40,670 bases of DNA from DATGZX01 sp035296965 (lineage in GTDB: Bacteria; Planctomycetota; Planctomycetia; Gemmatales; Gemmataceae). This document shows positions 1 through 7,817 of the stretch, piece by piece (the stretch's first letter is position 1; each line of letters opens with the position of its first letter). Made by a program: the position numbers and the translations under genes. The notes under the pieces were generated by a model. The model did not search any database and was not told where the DNA came from. It saw only the letters and a program-made list of their open reading frames with translations. Location of the stretch: contig DATGZX010000064.1 of NCBI GenBank assembly GCA_035296965.1, forward strand, positions 1-40,670, read 5' to 3'.

Positions 1-52
1 CGTGTAAGCGCAGAAGTGTGTCGATGAACGCCATTTTGAGCTGATTCGCCAT
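1..52 (-). CDS. istA: IS21-family transposase IstA, N-terminal fragment (runs off window)
   Basis: The reverse strand reads MANQLKMAFIDTLLRLH from an ATG at 52 and continues past the window edge. This is the usual N-terminus of IS21-family IstA transposases, the large DDE enzyme of a two-gene element (IstA cuts and joins, the ATPase IstB selects targets). A good ribosome site (GGGAGG) lies about 6 bases upstream of the ATG, which fixes the start. Only 17 codons are visible, so whether the element is intact cannot be judged. Directly upstream come repeated sequences typical of an IS21 end (93-168), which supports the call. Confidence 0.75.
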   Translation of the reverse strand, partial: MANQLKMAFIDTLLRLH

Positions 53-92
53 CTCGTGCCTCCCACAGCGCTGGAGCTGTAGGCAAGCCTAA

Positions 93-168
93 ATGGCGGA
101 TCTCGGTCCTCTCAAAATGGCTGGTTTTCAGGCGCCCCTCAGTGGCTGGTTTTGGGCGCCCCCTGACA
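93..168 (-). mobile_element. Left terminal region of IS21-like element with repeated binding-type motifs
   Basis: Read on the minus strand, the element begins 5'-TGTCAGGGGGCGCC at 168. Two related blocks follow, at about 139-163 and 112-137, each containing GCGCC, then AAAACCAGCCA, and a partial third copy (ATCCGCCA) lies at 93-100. IS21 ends begin with TG and carry multiple approximately 20-bp repeats that bind IstA, and this pattern precedes the istA start. The boundary at 168 is inferred from the TG...CA rule. The other end lies outside the window. Confidence 0.7.
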
Positions 169-251
169 ACTGGACGGGCGTGCTGATTTCCTTGGATTTG
201 ATTGGCTTGCAAGGCGAGCACGCCGAACAGGAGGTCGTGGTCGGCGGTCAT
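169..251 (-). pseudogene. 5' remnant of a planctomycete serine/threonine kinase gene cut by the IS21 element
   Basis: From an ATG at 251 the minus strand encodes MTADHDLLFGVLALQANQIQ and about eight more codons before reaching the IS21 boundary at 168. The phrase DLLFGVLALQA is the characteristic start of a large family of planctomycete membrane serine/threonine kinases, normally more than 1000 residues. Residues after LALQA already diverge from the usual pattern (normally close to DLID), so the remnant may have decayed or been rearranged. The rest of the kinase is not in the window. The family link is from memory of the N-terminal motif; the truncation is seen directly. Confidence 0.6.
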
Positions 252-591
252 GAAAGACGGGTGTCCCGCTAGGCCCTTTGGATGGAAACTCTCATCATAA
301 GTGCCCGCGAACGCCGTAAGCAAGGCTTGGCAGCTAGACAGAAGGCTCTCGCTCGATGTGACCCTTGCGGATTTGATCGGCGAATACTGGGGAAGGTGTC
401 TGATCTGGCCCGAGATGCGCGGCGGATTGAGATGCTGAGATTGCGCCGTTTGGCCGGTCTTGACGGCTCAAATCGGGTTGTGCACAATGCCTTGAATTCT
501 CGCCCGTTCATTGGGGCGCGAGCAGGCGGCCGCGGGTTCGGAACCGGACTTCGATTGCAAAAATGCACCCGCCAGCGTCAGGGAGGTTGTG
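252..591. other. Gene-poor stretch upstream of the HNH operon
   Basis: An open frame of 105 codons exists on the plus strand (282-599) but it has no clear ribosome site, is Arg-rich, and overlaps open frames on the other strand, which is usual for chance frames in GC-rich DNA. No tRNA, repeat or convincing promoter was recognised. It presumably holds the promoter of the 592-1878 operon. Confidence 0.4.
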
Positions 592-828
592 ATGCGTGAG
601 AAGGCTGATTTCCGCATTGATGTCGGAGCGGCGAAGGCCCTCATCTACTGGAAGTCGCTGTTCGCAGATGAGGTTGCCGCGCGAGCGAGGCGACTCGCTG
701 CCGAATCCAGCCAGCCGGAGCATGTCACCTTGTCACACTACCAGCAGGCTGCACAGATTGCGGTTCGCTCACTGTCGGCTGCGATTCTGGACGGGGGGCC
801 ATCCAGTGACGACCACAAAGCCGCATGA
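592..828 (+). CDS. Small hypothetical protein, first gene of the HNH operon
   Basis: A 78-residue protein starting at ATG 592. GGGAGG at 581-586 sits five bases upstream and decides this start over an upstream TTG in the same frame (511). It is predicted to be helical: a charged start (MREKADFRID), a central amphipathic helix (FADEVAARARRLAAES), then HVTLSHYQQAAQIAVRSL. The helix, short loop and T-L-S-x-Y-x-x-A pattern is faintly like a histone-fold half, but no family can be claimed. Its end overlaps the GTG start of the next gene by 23 bases, so the two are probably translated together. Its place ahead of an HNH nuclease would fit a partner or inhibitor, but this is only inference. Confidence 0.55.
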   Translation: MREKADFRIDVGAAKALIYWKSLFADEVAARARRLAAESSQPEHVTLSHYQQAAQIAVRSLSAAILDGGPSSDDHKAA

Positions 829-1288
829 ATCTGAGCAGCCCGAATCCCGGGAAGAGATTTCCGGGGCCGCGGACTTCTGGATTCGGACTTTCGTCACGCA
901 ATTTGAGCGGCACGCCCTCGAGGCCAGTCGTGAACTGCCGCCAGACGCAAGCGCTCCCGAATTGCAAGCGGCGACAGCCCGGGCCATTCTGGCGACGTTT
1001 CTCGACTCCGGAATGGAGTTCGAGTCGGCCATGGAATTGCTCGGCCAAGCCGCGGTCGATTGGCGGTCTGTCGATGTCCCCTGGAGCGATGCATTGAATC
1101 AACGGCGGTTCGAGCTAATCGACAAGGAAATCCAAGGGTCGCTGACACCAGCCGAGAACATCGAACTCGCGGGCCTGACCAAAAGCATGCGTGACCACGT
1201 CGAGTCGGAAACGAATCTGCCAATGAAAGGGGCACGAGCCCTGCATCGGAACCTATTGCAACTTAAGTCGGCCGGCGAATCCGAATGA
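806..1288 (+). CDS. Hypothetical protein, middle gene of the HNH operon
   Basis: A 160-residue protein read from GTG 806, in frame to the TGA at 1286-1288. The frame is open further upstream, but GTG 806 has a G-rich stretch (GGGGGG, 793-798) ahead of it and gives a short coding overlap with the previous gene. The N-terminal half is acidic and helical. The C-terminal half contains RRFELIDKEIQGSLTPAENI followed by a heptad-like helix; such an (R/K)RxELIDKEIxGxLTPxE segment recurs in small planctomycete proteins of unknown function. There are no catalytic motifs, signal peptide or membrane segment. Its stop overlaps the next gene's start (ATGA), so translation with the HNH nuclease is coupled. 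Confidence 0.6.
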   Translation: MTTTKPHESEQPESREEISGAADFWIRTFVTQFERHALEASRELPPDASAPELQAATARAILATFLDSGMEFESAMELLGQAAVDWRSVDVPWSDALNQRRFELIDKEIQGSLTPAENIELAGLTKSMRDHVESETNLPMKGARALHRNLLQLKSAGESE

Positions 1289-1878
1289 TTTTCGACTACC
1301 CGGAACCGCAGGGGAAGCGCCGCCACGGACCTGCGAACTATGCCGCGTATGAATCTTATCGCCCGTGGCTGCGCGACGAGTTTGATTTCCGTTGTGCGTA
1401 CTGCTTGAAGCGCGAGATGTGGGGCCAGGTCACATCCGAGTTTGAACTCGATCACTTCGAGCCACAGTCGCTCGATCCGCTGTTGAGACTGGACTACCTG
1501 AATTTGGTCTATGCCTGCAGACGCTGCAACGCGGTCAAACGCGATCAGACGGTCGTGGATCCTTTCCAGCTCTTGCGGACAACTCGCGTCACCACGCTCC
1601 CTGATGGAACACTGCGAGCACACGATCGCGACACGGAACGACTGATTCGCCAGCTTGATCTGAATTCTCCAAGGCTGAAGTTGTGGCGCGTCATGTGGAT
1701 GCGCATTGTGACACTGGCCAAAAATAGCGATACGGGCCTGTATTTCCGGCTAGTCGGATTTCCGCAGGACCTTCCTAATCTGGCTAAGTTAAGACCGCCG
1801 CTCAACACACAGAAGGAAGGCCTCGAACACTGCTGGTTCGCTCGACGCCAGCGCGGCGATCTACCGGCCGCGTACTGA
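1285..1878 (+). CDS. HNH endonuclease
   Basis: A 197-residue protein with a Zn-stabilised HNH core: Cys37-x-x-Cys40 (RCAYC), the catalytic-type Asp56-His57 in FELDHFEPQS, and Cys78-x-x-Cys81 in YACRRCNAVK. HNH folds of this type cut DNA with a single metal ion; target specificity cannot be read from the sequence. The region after residue 90 is helical and basic and ends in an Arg-rich tail. It is the last gene of a three-gene set with ATGA overlap to its neighbour, between an IS21 end and a MITE-like repeat. Such an accessory setting fits a defence or mobile function, but a housekeeping restriction-like role is equally possible. Confidence 0.85.
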   Translation: MIFDYPEPQGKRRHGPANYAAYESYRPWLRDEFDFRCAYCLKREMWGQVTSEFELDHFEPQSLDPLLRLDYLNLVYACRRCNAVKRDQTVVDPFQLLRTTRVTTLPDGTLRAHDRDTERLIRQLDLNSPRLKLWRVMWMRIVTLAKNSDTGLYFRLVGFPQDLPNLAKLRPPLNTQKEGLEHCWFARRQRGDLPAAY

Positions 1879-1900
1879 CATGAGGTTTCAACACTAGTTC

Positions 1901-2094
1901 GTAGGATGCCTCAAGCGTACTCGCGCCGACGCACCATTCCCGGGGCGGTGCTAGCGCGTCGGTTTCAATCCCTGGTGAGAACAAGACGAATGGCTTCTAG
2001 TAGTTGAAGGTGCATCGTGAAAAGGCATGAGAGAGCGGTGCGGTCCTCGTTGGTTGGCAAGGTGCGTCGGCGCGAGTACGCTTGAGGCATCTAC
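1901..2094. repeat. MITE-like element, copy 1 (194 bp)
   Basis: Terminal inverted repeats at 1901-1935 and 2061-2094 match over more than 30 positions (GTAGG-ATGCC, then TCAAGCGTACTCGCG and CCGACGCACC; the right arm is its reverse complement with one base fewer). The 125-bp interior has no convincing gene. A second copy of the same length and orientation lies at 3330-3523. No transposase is encoded, so it would need one in trans. Confidence 0.85.
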
Positions 2095-2106
2095 CCGCTT
2101 AGGCGG

Positions 2107-3234
2107 TCACGGTTTCACCTGAAGCCGGGCGAGACGGTCCAGGGCAAACCGCGCGGCTCCCTGCACTTGGCGGTCCGGATCGTTAGCACTCAGCTTCTCG
2201 AGCCGCTCCCGCACCTGGCGTTTCTCCAGGCATGCGGCCACCTTCGATTTCTCCAGGCGGGGCTTCGGTGGGCTGCCCGGTTTGGGCGCTTCGGATTCCG
2301 GCTCCGGGAAGAGATACGATTGCACTTTCGAAAGATAGCCCTTGCCAACCTTAGCGTTGGACAGATCTGATTTCACCGCGGTCACTCCGATAAGTCGCAC
2401 GGCACCGTGCCGCATGGCGGGAGATTTGTGGTCCAGCAACTGGACCAGAGCGGCCGCCAAATCGTCCGGGCGTTTCTCGCACCACTCAAGGATCATCTGC
2501 GCACTATAGAGGCTAGCTAGGCTCCGGCTGTACTCTTCTTCTTTGCGCAGCTTCTCGTCTTTCGGAATGGGATCGAGTACGCTGTCATCCTCTTGCAGCC
2601 GGATCAGCCAGGCCAGGTACTCATCCAGTCTGTCGGTCGCCCTGAACTTGAAGCAGTGGGAATTGTGACGGACATGAAACGTCCGGTCATTCTTGGCTGC
2701 TTCGATAACGGCCAGAGCTTTCTGATCCCGGGGAGCCGCCAGCGCCAGGAGGTTCAACCCGTCACTGCGGACGTTGGCGTCCGCCGACCCGCTGGCGCGC
2801 AGAGCCAGCTCCACCGTGCCTGGGGCGAACGTGGTGAGCTGCATTGTCACCAGGCCCGCATACTGGCGAACGGAGCCTTCCTGGTCGAAGAGCGCCTGAA
2901 CCAAGGCGAGTGGGCAGGGCAGTTTCTGTTTCCTGGCAACATCGAAGAGGGCCAGGATCGCTTGCTGACGAACATTGCTGTCTGGGTCGTCCCGAATGGT
3001 TTGTTCCAGGATTGGGATGGCGAGTCGGGCGTTTTTCGCGGCGTCATGCTTCTGGAACCATTTCAGCGCCTCCAGCCGGGCCGGTTGGTCTTTCTTTTGC
3101 TCGAGGCGCCCGATCCACTCGCGTACCTCGGCATCAGTCGGCGTCGCCGGCGGTTGTGCCAGAGCCGCGTGGACCGGAAGCAGCAGGAAAAACGACGCAA
3201 CCAAGAGCCGGCGGACGAGGGTGCAAGAAGGCAT
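2107..3234 (-). CDS. Secreted HEAT-repeat protein
   Basis: A 375-residue protein starting at ATG 3234, with an AGGGAG ribosome site about 7 bases upstream. Residues 1-26 form a signal peptide (basic start, hydrophobic core LLVASFFLLLPVHAALA, cleavage near ALA-QPP). The mature part is made of HEAT-like helical pairs, clearest at about 60-110 (PILEQTIRDDPDSNVRQQAI), 115-175 and the C-terminus (ANDPDRQVQGAARFAL). HEAT arrays are protein-binding scaffolds; no enzymatic motif is present. A charged, proline-rich linker lies at about 305-330. The gene sits exactly between two direct MITE copies: its stop is 12 bp from copy 1 and its start about 95 bp from copy 2. Partner and role are unknown. Confidence 0.8.
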   Translation of the reverse strand: MPSCTLVRRLLVASFFLLLPVHAALAQPPATPTDAEVREWIGRLEQKKDQPARLEALKWFQKHDAAKNARLAIPILEQTIRDDPDSNVRQQAILALFDVARKQKLPCPLALVQALFDQEGSVRQYAGLVTMQLTTFAPGTVELALRASGSADANVRSDGLNLLALAAPRDQKALAVIEAAKNDRTFHVRHNSHCFKFRATDRLDEYLAWLIRLQEDDSVLDPIPKDEKLRKEEEYSRSLASLYSAQMILEWCEKRPDDLAAALVQLLDHKSPAMRHGAVRLIGVTAVKSDLSNAKVGKGYLSKVQSYLFPEPESEAPKPGSPPKPRLEKSKVAACLEKRQVRERLEKLSANDPDRQVQGAARFALDRLARLQVKP

Positions 3235-3329
3235 AGCGACTCCCTGGGGAGCGAGGAGTTAGCAGAAGAAGCACGGCGCAATTATACGAGGAATTCCGGA
3301 CGGCAGCAGCTTCCCTTCCTCTGGAGTTC

Positions 3330-3523
3330 GTAGGGCGTCAAGCGTACTCGCGCCGACGCACCATTCCCAGAGGCGGTGCTGTCGCGTCGGTTTCAATCCC
3401 TGGTGAGAACAAGGCGAAAGTATTCGAGTAGTTGAAGGTGCATCGTGAAAAGACACGAGAGAGCGGTGCAGACCTCGTTGGTCGGCAAGGTGCGTCGGCG
3501 CGAGTACGCTTGACACACCCTAC
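3330..3523. repeat. MITE-like element, copy 2 (194 bp)
   Basis: Same length, orientation and internal sequence as copy 1 at 1901-2094, with scattered substitutions. The perfect 25-bp inner part of the inverted repeats starts TCAAGCGTACTCGCG and ends GACGCACC on the left, with its reverse complement on the right. The outer ends read CGTAGGGCG and CACACCCTACG. The interior contains a short stretch resembling the 3' end of some CRISPR repeats (GGTTTCAATCCC), once per copy, with no array. Confidence 0.85.
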
Positions 3524-4141
3524 GACTTCTACTGCTTCCGCGAAGTTCTGGCCGAAATAGCACGTCTCCCTTGTTTCTAATGGGGCATTTCCATCGTCGG
3601 CGTTTATCCTGCCGGTGGGGCGGGAGCAAGGGCACAAATCTCCTCGGCTGCGGTTCCTCATGCGCCTTGCTGGATCTACAATTGGATCATCGGGACGCCG
3701 GGCGATGATCTCGGCGGACGAGGTCGTGATGCTTGTCGGCTGGCCCTGTCCGAAAACAAGCCGCTCGCGTTTCGCAGCGGCCGGAACACTGTTAAGCCGG
3801 GGACATTGTCCTTCATGTTGAGAAAACGCAACTCGACGAGAGTTGCAAGAATGGAGAGGGAAATGTGCACTCTTTACGCAATGTTAAAGCGCTGTTTGGC
3901 GTTGATCTCGCCAGCGGAAAAGGATCGATCCTGGCGGGACGATCTGCGCGCCGGCTTGCTCGCACCTCTCCACTCCCGAAACGGCGTACTTCCGGCGCAC
4001 TTTCGGCGTACCTTCGATTGGCCTGCCCGCGCCTTTCCTGCAGTTCTTTGAACTGCTTTGCGCGTGATTCTGCTATTGGATAGAATCTTCCAGAGTGGAA
4101 AGTGGAACCGTCTACCACGCTGCTGACGCTGGGGCTTCTTC
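3524..4141. other. 618-bp stretch with no convincing gene
   Basis: Several short open frames exist on both strands (for example 3806-4051 plus and 3874-4317 minus), but none has a clear ribosome site or recognisable product, and they overlap one another. Decayed coding sequence is possible around 3590-3840, where one plus frame stays open without a start codon. The promoter of the hydrolase at 4142 presumably lies here. No RNA gene was recognised. Confidence 0.4.
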
Positions 4142-4936
4142 ATGAAAAAGCAAATCTCGCCAACCGTGGTAATGGAATTTGATGACGTCGGCCAAGGAAT
4201 TCCCCTGGTGCTGCTGCACGCGTATCCGCTCTCGGCAGCGATGTGGCGTCCGCAGGCCGCAGCACTCCGGGATGTTTGCCGGGTCATCACCCCCGATCTG
4301 CGCGGCTTAGGAGGCACGAGCGGATTCGAAGGACCTCCATCGATTGAGCAAATGGCTGACGATGTCCATGCGCTCCTCGATCAGCTTAAGGTGCACGAGT
4401 CTATAGTCCTGGGCGGCCTGTCGATGGGCGGCTATGTCTCCTTCGCCTTTGCACGCAAATATGCCAACCGTCTGCGCGCTCTTGTTCTCGCCGATACCCG
4501 CGTGGAGGCAGACAACGCGGAAGGGAAAGCCAATCGCGATAAGGCGATTGCATTCGCCGAGCAGCACACAGCCCTGGAGGTCATCGAGCAGATGATCCCC
4601 AAGGCGTTGGCTCCCGACACCTTGAAACATCGGCCGGAGATCGCTGAAGAGGTTCGCAGAATCGTCGCCCCGCAATCCAGGGCCGGTATCGTCGGAGCCT
4701 TGCGCGCCATGCGCGATCGCCCTGATTCCACTCCTTTACTTGCTAAGATCACCGTGCCAACGCTCGTCATTGTCGGCAGCGAAGACGCGATGACTGTCCC
4801 CTCAATGTCCGAGACGATCGCGGCGGGTATCAAGGGCTCTCGGCTCGAGATCATTCCGGGCGCGGGACATATGTCGAATCTGGAGAAGCCGGACCTCTTC
4901 AATAGCGTCGTCCTGAGTTTCCTTCAATCTCTTTGA
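4142..4936 (+). CDS. Alpha/beta-fold hydrolase
   Basis: A 264-residue cytoplasmic hydrolase with a full catalytic triad. The nucleophile is Ser94 in the elbow GGLSMGGY, the acid is Asp215 in VIVGSEDAMT and the base is His243 in GAGHMSN. The oxyanion region is LLHAYPLS, where HG is replaced by HA. The length and order (short cap about 125-190, P-T-L-V-I-V-G-x-x-D strand) match the 3-oxoadipate enol-lactonase / non-haem peroxidase-like branch of the fold, but substrate cannot be deduced. There is no signal peptide. The ribosome site before the ATG is weak (GGGG). The next gene follows 139 bp downstream on the same strand, without obvious coupling. Confidence 0.88.
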   Translation: MKKQISPTVVMEFDDVGQGIPLVLLHAYPLSAAMWRPQAAALRDVCRVITPDLRGLGGTSGFEGPPSIEQMADDVHALLDQLKVHESIVLGGLSMGGYVSFAFARKYANRLRALVLADTRVEADNAEGKANRDKAIAFAEQHTALEVIEQMIPKALAPDTLKHRPEIAEEVRRIVAPQSRAGIVGALRAMRDRPDSTPLLAKITVPTLVIVGSEDAMTVPSMSETIAAGIKGSRLEIIPGAGHMSNLEKPDLFNSVVLSFLQSL

Positions 4937-5075
4937 GGCGTCCGCCCGAAAGGTTCAGTCAGGCAATAAACACGGCTTACCCGACGACGGCCACGCTTGG
5001 AATAGTAGAATAACGGCAGGCGAAGGCCCCAGCAGTCTCTGAAGAGGATCACCCATACCGAATGGAGGTAGTGCA

Positions 5076-6140
5076 GTGAGCACCCCTTTGCAATCTCTCG
5101 TGGCGTCGGGAACAAAACTTTGGCTGGATTCCATCGATCCGGATCTGGTCACTCGCAACCTCGCATGGGGGGCGACCGGCGCTACCTCCAATCCAATCAT
5201 CATCGCCGACCTGATCGAAACGGGCCGGTTTGATGATGAAATGACCAAGCTGCTGCGTAAGGGTCTGGACGATGAGACCCTCGCTTGGACCATGACGGAT
5301 CAATTGGTCCGCGGCGCCCAGGCGTCGTTTCTCCCAGCATGGGAAGCCTCGCACGGGGACAACGGCTACGTCAGCTTCGAACTCGATGCACTGATCGAAG
5401 ACCCGGAACGGAACTTGCCGATCGAGAAACGGACGCAGCTCTACATCGAGTTGGGCAAGAAGTGGAGCGCCGGACATCGCAACCGCATGATCAAAGTCCC
5501 CAACACGCCGGGAGGGCTTGGAGCGCTGGAGGAATTGGTGGCGGCGGGGGTAACCCTGAACGTAACGCTGACGTTTTCGCCCAAGCAGTATATCGCGGCT
5601 CGGGACGCAGTATGGCGCGGAGCCCAGCGACGTAGCACCTTGAGCCAATTCAAGTCGGTGTACAGTATTTTTGTCAGCCGAGTCGATGTGTACACCGAGA
5701 AGCACATTGCGCAGCTCTCGCCGCGCGCACAAGGTCTGGTCGGTATCGTCAATGCAAAACGCATCTGGAAGATGAATCAGGACTTCTGGGCCGACAAGAA
5801 GCTGCCTCTGAAGCAAGAGATCATTTTCGCCAGCACCGGCGTGAAGAAGCCAACTGATCCGCCCTGGAAATACGTCGAGGCATTTGCCGGCTCGGACATC
5901 GAGACCAATCCTCCTGCCACGAATGAGGCAGTCCTGGCCAGCGGACGCACGATCACTCGACAAATCGATCAGCTGCCGCCGAAAGAGGTTCTTGCCGAGA
6001 TCGACAAGCTGGTCGACCTGGACAAGATGGAAGAAACGCTGATGGCGGAAGGCATCAAGAAGTTCGCAGATCCACAGAAGGCGTTATTGAAAATGATCAA
6101 ACAGAAACGCTCGTCCTTGCAGAAGGTGCCGGCCGGCTGA
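5076..6140 (+). CDS. tal: Transaldolase
   Basis: A 354-residue enzyme of the non-oxidative pentose phosphate pathway, moving a dihydroxyacetone unit from sedoheptulose-7-phosphate to glyceraldehyde-3-phosphate. Visible family signatures are GATSNPIII near residue 35, the Schiff-base lysine Lys140 in NRMIKVPNTPGG, GVTLNVTLTFS, and a C-terminal segment with TNPPATNEAV. It starts at GTG 5076 because GGAGG at 5064-5068 is seven bases upstream. It is longer than the 220-residue fructose-6-phosphate aldolase-like group and fits the longer classical or fused-type bacterial group. A palindromic repeat starts 9 bp after the stop and may act as a transcript end. Confidence 0.93.
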   Translation: MSTPLQSLVASGTKLWLDSIDPDLVTRNLAWGATGATSNPIIIADLIETGRFDDEMTKLLRKGLDDETLAWTMTDQLVRGAQASFLPAWEASHGDNGYVSFELDALIEDPERNLPIEKRTQLYIELGKKWSAGHRNRMIKVPNTPGGLGALEELVAAGVTLNVTLTFSPKQYIAARDAVWRGAQRRSTLSQFKSVYSIFVSRVDVYTEKHIAQLSPRAQGLVGIVNAKRIWKMNQDFWADKKLPLKQEIIFASTGVKKPTDPPWKYVEAFAGSDIETNPPATNEAVLASGRTITRQIDQLPPKEVLAEIDKLVDLDKMEETLMAEGIKKFADPQKALLKMIKQKRSSLQKVPAG

Positions 6141-6148
6141 CGCTCTCA

Positions 6149-6244
6149 ACGAGCCGGAAGCGTGAGCGAGGAGGCGGGGCTTTCTGGGGTTCCCCTCGCT
6201 GACGCTTCGGGCTCGTATTCATACCTTCGGGCTCGTATTCAAAC
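6149..6244. repeat. Palindromic repeat plus 20-bp tandem, possible terminator
   Basis: An imperfect hairpin has arms at 6149-6172 (ACGAGCCGGAAGCGTGAGCG...) and 6193-6215 (CCTCGCTGACGCTTCGGGCT...), with a roughly 20-base loop. The right arm is followed by a direct 20-bp tandem (CTTCGGGCTCGTATTCA at 6205 and again at 6225). Such GAGCC...GCTTC palindromes are interspersed in planctomycete genomes. It lies between tal and the amidohydrolase, and reaches to within 14 bases of the latter's start. Confidence 0.75.
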
Positions 6245-6257
6245 AAGGAACTTCGGC

Positions 6258-7817
6258 ATGCTGGTCCTTCTTGCGCTCGCTCAGGCTCTGCTAGCCGCAC
6301 CCGGTGCCTCTGAGATCCGGGCCGACGTGGTCATCCGTGGTGCGACGCTTTACGATGGCAGCGACCGTCCCGGCCAGCAAGGCGATCTGGCGATCCGCGG
6401 AGAGCGGATCGTCGCGGTGGGAAATTTCGCTATCGCGGGTCATCCGCGAATCATTGCCGGCGAAGGGCTGATTGTCGCACCGGGGTTCATTGATCTGCAC
6501 ACCCATAACGATATCCCTCTTACCCAATCAGCGACCAAGGCGAACCTTTGCTACTTGCTCCAGGGCGTGACGACGGTGGTCACGGGCAATTGTGGGACGG
6601 GACCGGCGGACGTGGCCGGTTATTTCCGGAAGCTGCGAGCGGGAGGCGTGGGGAGCAACGTCATTCACCAGGTGCCGCACAATGATGTCCGACGCCAGGT
6701 CATGGGCAATGCGAACCGTTCTCCTACGGCCGCCGAATTGCAAAAAATGGAAGCGCTCGTCGAACAGGGCATGAAAGATGGTGCCTGGGGTCTGTCGACG
6801 GGACTCTACTATAATCCCGGCAGCTACGCCAATACCGAGGAGCTGATTGCACTTGCCAAGGCGGCGGCGCGGCACGGGGGCTTCTATGCCAGCCATATGC
6901 GCGACGAAGGAGCGGGCGTCCTGTCCTCCATTCAGGAGGTGTTGACGATTGGCCGGGCTGCAAAACTGCCTGTCCACATCTCGCATCTCAAAGCGTTTGG
7001 TCCAAAGACGTGGGGGAAGGCTGCCGATGAGATCGCGATGATTCAGAAGGCCAGAGCGGAGGGACTGGAGGTAAGCGCGGACCAGTATCCATACACGGCC
7101 AGTAGCACCAAACTTGCCGCGGAGCTGGTCCCGCCGCGATTTCGCGAGGGGACCCCCAACGACTATCTCGCGCGCCTGGCCGATCGTGAGCAGGCGCCCC
7201 TGGTGCGGCAGGCGGTTGCGAGCCAGATCGTCAACCTGCAGGCAGGGAAGAACATTCGGATCGCTCGCTATGCGCCCAAACCTGCCTGGCAAGGCAAGGA
7301 TCTGCAGACCATCGCTGCTTCCGAAAAGAAAGATGTTGTGGAGATTGTCCTGGAGATCGAACGCCACGGCGGGGCGCAGATCGTCAATTTCAGCATGAGT
7401 GAAGAAGACGTACGACTTATCATGCAGCAGCCATTCGTCGCAACCGCCAGCGATGGTGCCTCGCTCGTCCCCGACCAAACGATGCCGCATCCTCGCAGCT
7501 ACGGTTGCTTCGCCCGCAAGATCGGCCGTTTTGCCATCGAGGACAGGTTGATTTCTCTGGAGCGCGCCATTCGCAGCGCCAGTGGATTGCCCGCGGATAT
7601 TCTACACTTGCCCGAGCGGGGCTATTTGAAGGCAGGCTATTACGCGGATGTGGTGGTCTTCGATCCCCAAACCTACCGCGACCATGCCACCTTCGACAAG
7701 CCCCACCGCTACGCTACCGGGGTTCGCTACGTTTTCGTGAACGGCAAACTCGCCATCACCGAAGGCAAATTTGCCGGAATTCTGGCCGGCAAGGTACTAA
7801 AGCATCGGGACCCATGA
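6258..7817 (+). CDS. N-acyl-D-amino-acid deacylase (D-aminoacylase) family amidohydrolase, exported
   Basis: A 519-residue protein hydrolysing N-acyl-D-amino acids or a related amide. The start is set at ATG 6258 because AAGGAA lies 8 bases upstream and a signal peptide follows (LVLLALAQALLAAPGAS); the frame is open upstream to GTG 6162, but that part lies in a palindromic repeat. Metal and catalytic residues of the D-aminoacylase family are all visible: His81-x-His83 (FIDLHTHND), Cys112 (TGNCG), His213 (ASHMRDEG), His243 (HISHLKAFG) and Asp399 (TASDGAS). N- and C-terminal beta-sandwich parts (VVIRGATLYDG; GYYADVVVFDP) complete the amidohydrolase layout. A role in recycling peptidoglycan-derived or environmental D-amino acids is inferred. 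Confidence 0.9.
   Translation: MLVLLALAQALLAAPGASEIRADVVIRGATLYDGSDRPGQQGDLAIRGERIVAVGNFAIAGHPRIIAGEGLIVAPGFIDLHTHNDIPLTQSATKANLCYLLQGVTTVVTGNCGTGPADVAGYFRKLRAGGVGSNVIHQVPHNDVRRQVMGNANRSPTAAELQKMEALVEQGMKDGAWGLSTGLYYNPGSYANTEELIALAKAAARHGGFYASHMRDEGAGVLSSIQEVLTIGRAAKLPVHISHLKAFGPKTWGKAADEIAMIQKARAEGLEVSADQYPYTASSTKLAAELVPPRFREGTPNDYLARLADREQAPLVRQAVASQIVNLQAGKNIRIARYAPKPAWQGKDLQTIAASEKKDVVEIVLEIERHGGAQIVNFSMSEEDVRLIMQQPFVATASDGASLVPDQTMPHPRSYGCFARKIGRFAIEDRLISLERAIRSASGLPADILHLPERGYLKAGYYADVVVFDPQTYRDHATFDKPHRYATGVRYVFVNGKLAITEGKFAGILAGKVLKHRDP

Noticed and set aside
282..599. A 105-codon open frame upstream of the HNH operon
   Set aside because: No ribosome site, Arg-rich composition, and it overlaps open frames on both strands; no family features.
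1958..1984. CRISPR-repeat-like GGTTTCAATCCC, also at about 3388
   Set aside because: It occurs once in each MITE copy, without regular repeat-spacer spacing; no cas genes in the window.
3806..4051. An 81-codon open frame between the MITE and the hydrolase
   Set aside because: No ribosome site or family features; it overlaps other chance frames.
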